NCBI RefSeq assembly: GCF_025464955.1
Contig: NZ_JAODNM010000121.1
Coordinates: forward strand, 1 to 32,010
Direction: 5' to 3'
DNA length: 32,010 nt
From: Amycolatopsis sp.
GTDB lineage: Bacteria; Actinomycetota; Actinomycetes; Mycobacteriales; Pseudonocardiaceae
Shown here one piece after another: positions 31,342 through 32,010 of this stretch (within the stretch, counting starts at the first letter, position 1; every line of letters begins with the position of its first letter). The notes below the pieces were generated by a model that was not told the origin of the DNA, searched no databases, and saw only the letters and a program-made list of their open reading frames with translations. Made by a program: the position numbers and the translations under genes.

Positions 31342-31633
31342 CTTCTTCAGCCAGATAGCGGCGGCATCTGCGAACCGCGATGAGATGGTCACCGTTTCGC
31401 CGCTGGGTCTGATGCTGGAGTTCTTCGAGGACGTCGCGCAGTGTGCCGATCGCATTGGTCTCGGTGGAGCCGTTTCGCTGGATCTGGCGGGTGTGACCGT
31501 CGTAGCCGCGGTACTGGGCGTATGCGCGCCATTGCTCGGGCTTGAGGACGTTGCCTGTCTCGTCGAGCCTGGCGGGGATGATCGACGTGCTGATCTCCTC
31601 TTGAGTGCCCAGCTTCACAGGTGGACGTGCCGT
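31342..31633 (-). pseudogene. Tyrosine integrase, N-terminal fragment with lost ATG
   Basis: Leftward from 31633: (ACG)-A-R-P-P-V-K-L-G-T-Q-E-E-I-S-T, K-P-E-Q-W-R-A-Y-A-Q-Y-R-G-Y-D-G-H-T-R-Q, L-R-D-V-L-E-E-L, a frameshift near 31395-31410, then T-V-T-I-S-S-R-F-A-D-A-A-A-I-W-L-K-K-I. This is the N-terminal arm-binding region and SAM-like start of an actinobacterial integrase. The codon aligned with the ATG of the intact copy at 31993 is ACG (31631-31633), with GGGGAGGG upstream, so initiation has been lost. The catalytic domain is missing; the frame passes directly into a DUF4913-like fragment. Confidence 0.75.
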
Positions 31634-31683
31634 GGTTCGGCCCTCCCCGACCGTAGCCCTGGCTTAATCCTGGCTACGGTCAG
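31616..31683 (-). repeat. Inverted copy of integrase promoter and start
   Basis: Read on the minus strand this segment (CTGACCGTAGCCAG, then GGTCGGGGAGGGCC, then GGCACGT-CACCT-TG) aligns with 31932-32010 on the plus strand, apart from one gap of about 14 nt and scattered substitutions. It is the 5' region of the decayed integrase. The two copies face away from each other and enclose the tRNA. Confidence 0.75.
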
Positions 31684-31806
31684 CATACCGACCAGGAGCG
31701 GCGGCAGCGCCTGATGGCGGTGAACAGCGGGCAGTCGGCCGGGGACTCCTCGATGTCGGCCCCGATTACGAACGCACTCGGTGATCCCGGTATTGTTGTC
31801 GTCTAC

Positions 31807-31883
31807 GCCCCCGTAGCCCAATTGGCAGAGGCAACGGTCTCAAAATCCGTCCAGTGTCCGTTCGAGTCGGACCGGGGGTACCA
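31807..31883 (+). tRNA. tRNA with anticodon CAA (Leu by anticodon), class I shape
   Basis: Acceptor GCCCCCG (31807-31813) pairs with CGGGGGT (31873-31879); D arm GCC/GGC with GG in the loop; anticodon stem ACGGT/TCCGT with one T-T mismatch; loop CTCAAAA with anticodon CAA at 31841-31843; a five-base variable region; T arm GTCCG-TTCGAGT-CGGAC; discriminator A and encoded CCA to 31883. CAA reads the Leu codon UUG, but bacterial leucine tRNAs normally have a long variable arm and this one does not, so its charging identity is uncertain. It sits between two integrase starts facing outward. Confidence 0.88.
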
Positions 31884-31931
31884 ATAAGGCCAGGTCAGAG
31901 GTTTGTGGCACCTCCTCCCCTGGTCGCTAGA

Positions 31932-32010
31932 CTGACCGTAGCCAGAACTTAGCCAGAACTAAGTGACGGCGATGGTCGGGGAGGGCCACACCATGGCACG
32001 TACACCTATG
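31932..32010 (+). repeat. Second copy of integrase promoter and start; tandem 11-mer
   Basis: Plus-strand partner of the inverted copy at 31616-31683. It includes the tandem direct repeat TAGCCAGAACT at 31939-31949 and 31950-31960, which the other copy has in diverged form (TAGCCAGGATTAAGCCAG). The tandem repeat is a candidate regulator or integrase arm-binding site. Confidence 0.7.
31993..32010 (+). CDS. Start of a tyrosine integrase gene (cut by window edge)
   Basis: ATG 31993 with GGGGAGGG 8 nt upstream opens M-A-R-T-P-M and runs off the right edge. The six codons and the preceding 60 bp align with the decayed integrase start at 31633, whose next residues are K-L-G-T-Q-E-E-I-S-T. So this is most likely the intact integrase of an element inserted beside the tRNA. 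Only six codons are visible; the identity rests on the homologous upstream copy. Confidence 0.6.

Noticed and set aside
1..32010. CRISPR arrays, rRNA genes or a biosynthetic gene cluster
   Set aside because: No regularly spaced direct repeats, no rRNA sequence, and no polyketide, peptide-synthetase or terpene synthase domains were seen.

Overview
The window is high-GC DNA from a filamentous actinomycete, most likely one of the Pseudonocardiales (Amycolatopsis-like). This rests on GTG starts, an Xre/DUF5753 - DUF397 - PF04672 methyltransferase neighbourhood, small DUF6131 and CsbD stress proteins, and actinobacterial tyrosine-recombinase and group II intron relics. The genus is an inference.

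Layout. (1) 1-2021: the tail of an unidentified gene, a CsbD + DUF6131 stress pair behind a SigB-like promoter and ending in a very long hairpin, then a divergent HxlR regulator / SDR pair. (2) 2163-2816: a damaged TetR gene fused to a scrap of tyrosine recombinase. (3) 2817-6579: a relatively AT-rich accessory stretch with several TGGATTAATCCA-type palindromes, a small membrane protein, DUF397, an Xre/DUF5753 regulator and a PF04672 methyltransferase. (4) 6812-9390: a histidine kinase / response regulator operon divergent from a small exported acidic peptide. (5) 9391-15585: a long mostly non-coding stretch, an unrecognised exported protein, an IS21 istA relic, an exported gamma-glutamyltransferase, a broken FMN reductase, and the 3' end of a group II intron (maturase tail plus domains V-VI).

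(6) 15586-27349 is the functional heart: a sugar and sugar-acid catabolic locus. A leftward operon of seven genes encodes a D-galactonate-dehydratase-like enolase, a CUT2 ABC importer (lipoprotein, double ATPase, permease), an exported GH51 furanosidase with a ricin-type lectin domain, an SMP-30 lactonase and a Gfo/Idh/MocA dehydrogenase. Several junctions are 4-bp GTGA overlaps. Divergent from it are a GntR/FadR regulator, an SDR and a zinc-dependent idonate-type dehydrogenase. A perfect palindrome lies in the 50-bp divergent promoter. Together these could release a furanose sugar, import it, oxidise it to the lactone, open the lactone and dehydrate the aldonate, i.e. the first half of a De Ley-Doudoroff pathway. 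No 2-keto-3-deoxy-sugar-acid kinase or aldolase is present in the window.

(7) 27350-32010: an orphan CebR/LacI-type operator with RBS and start codon but no gene behind it, an L,D-transpeptidase lipoprotein, then a decay zone (frameshifted glycosyltransferase, VUT-family transporter, DUF4913-like gene and integrase, all leftward). Last come an unusual tRNA with anticodon CAA but no long variable arm, and the start of a second, rightward integrase whose 5' region is an inverted copy of the decayed one. This end looks like a tRNA-linked integration hotspot.

I found no CRISPR array and no rRNA. The most noteworthy items are the tRNA with its inverted integrase starts, the group II intron scar, the orphan operator, and the possible galactofuranose/galactonate locus.
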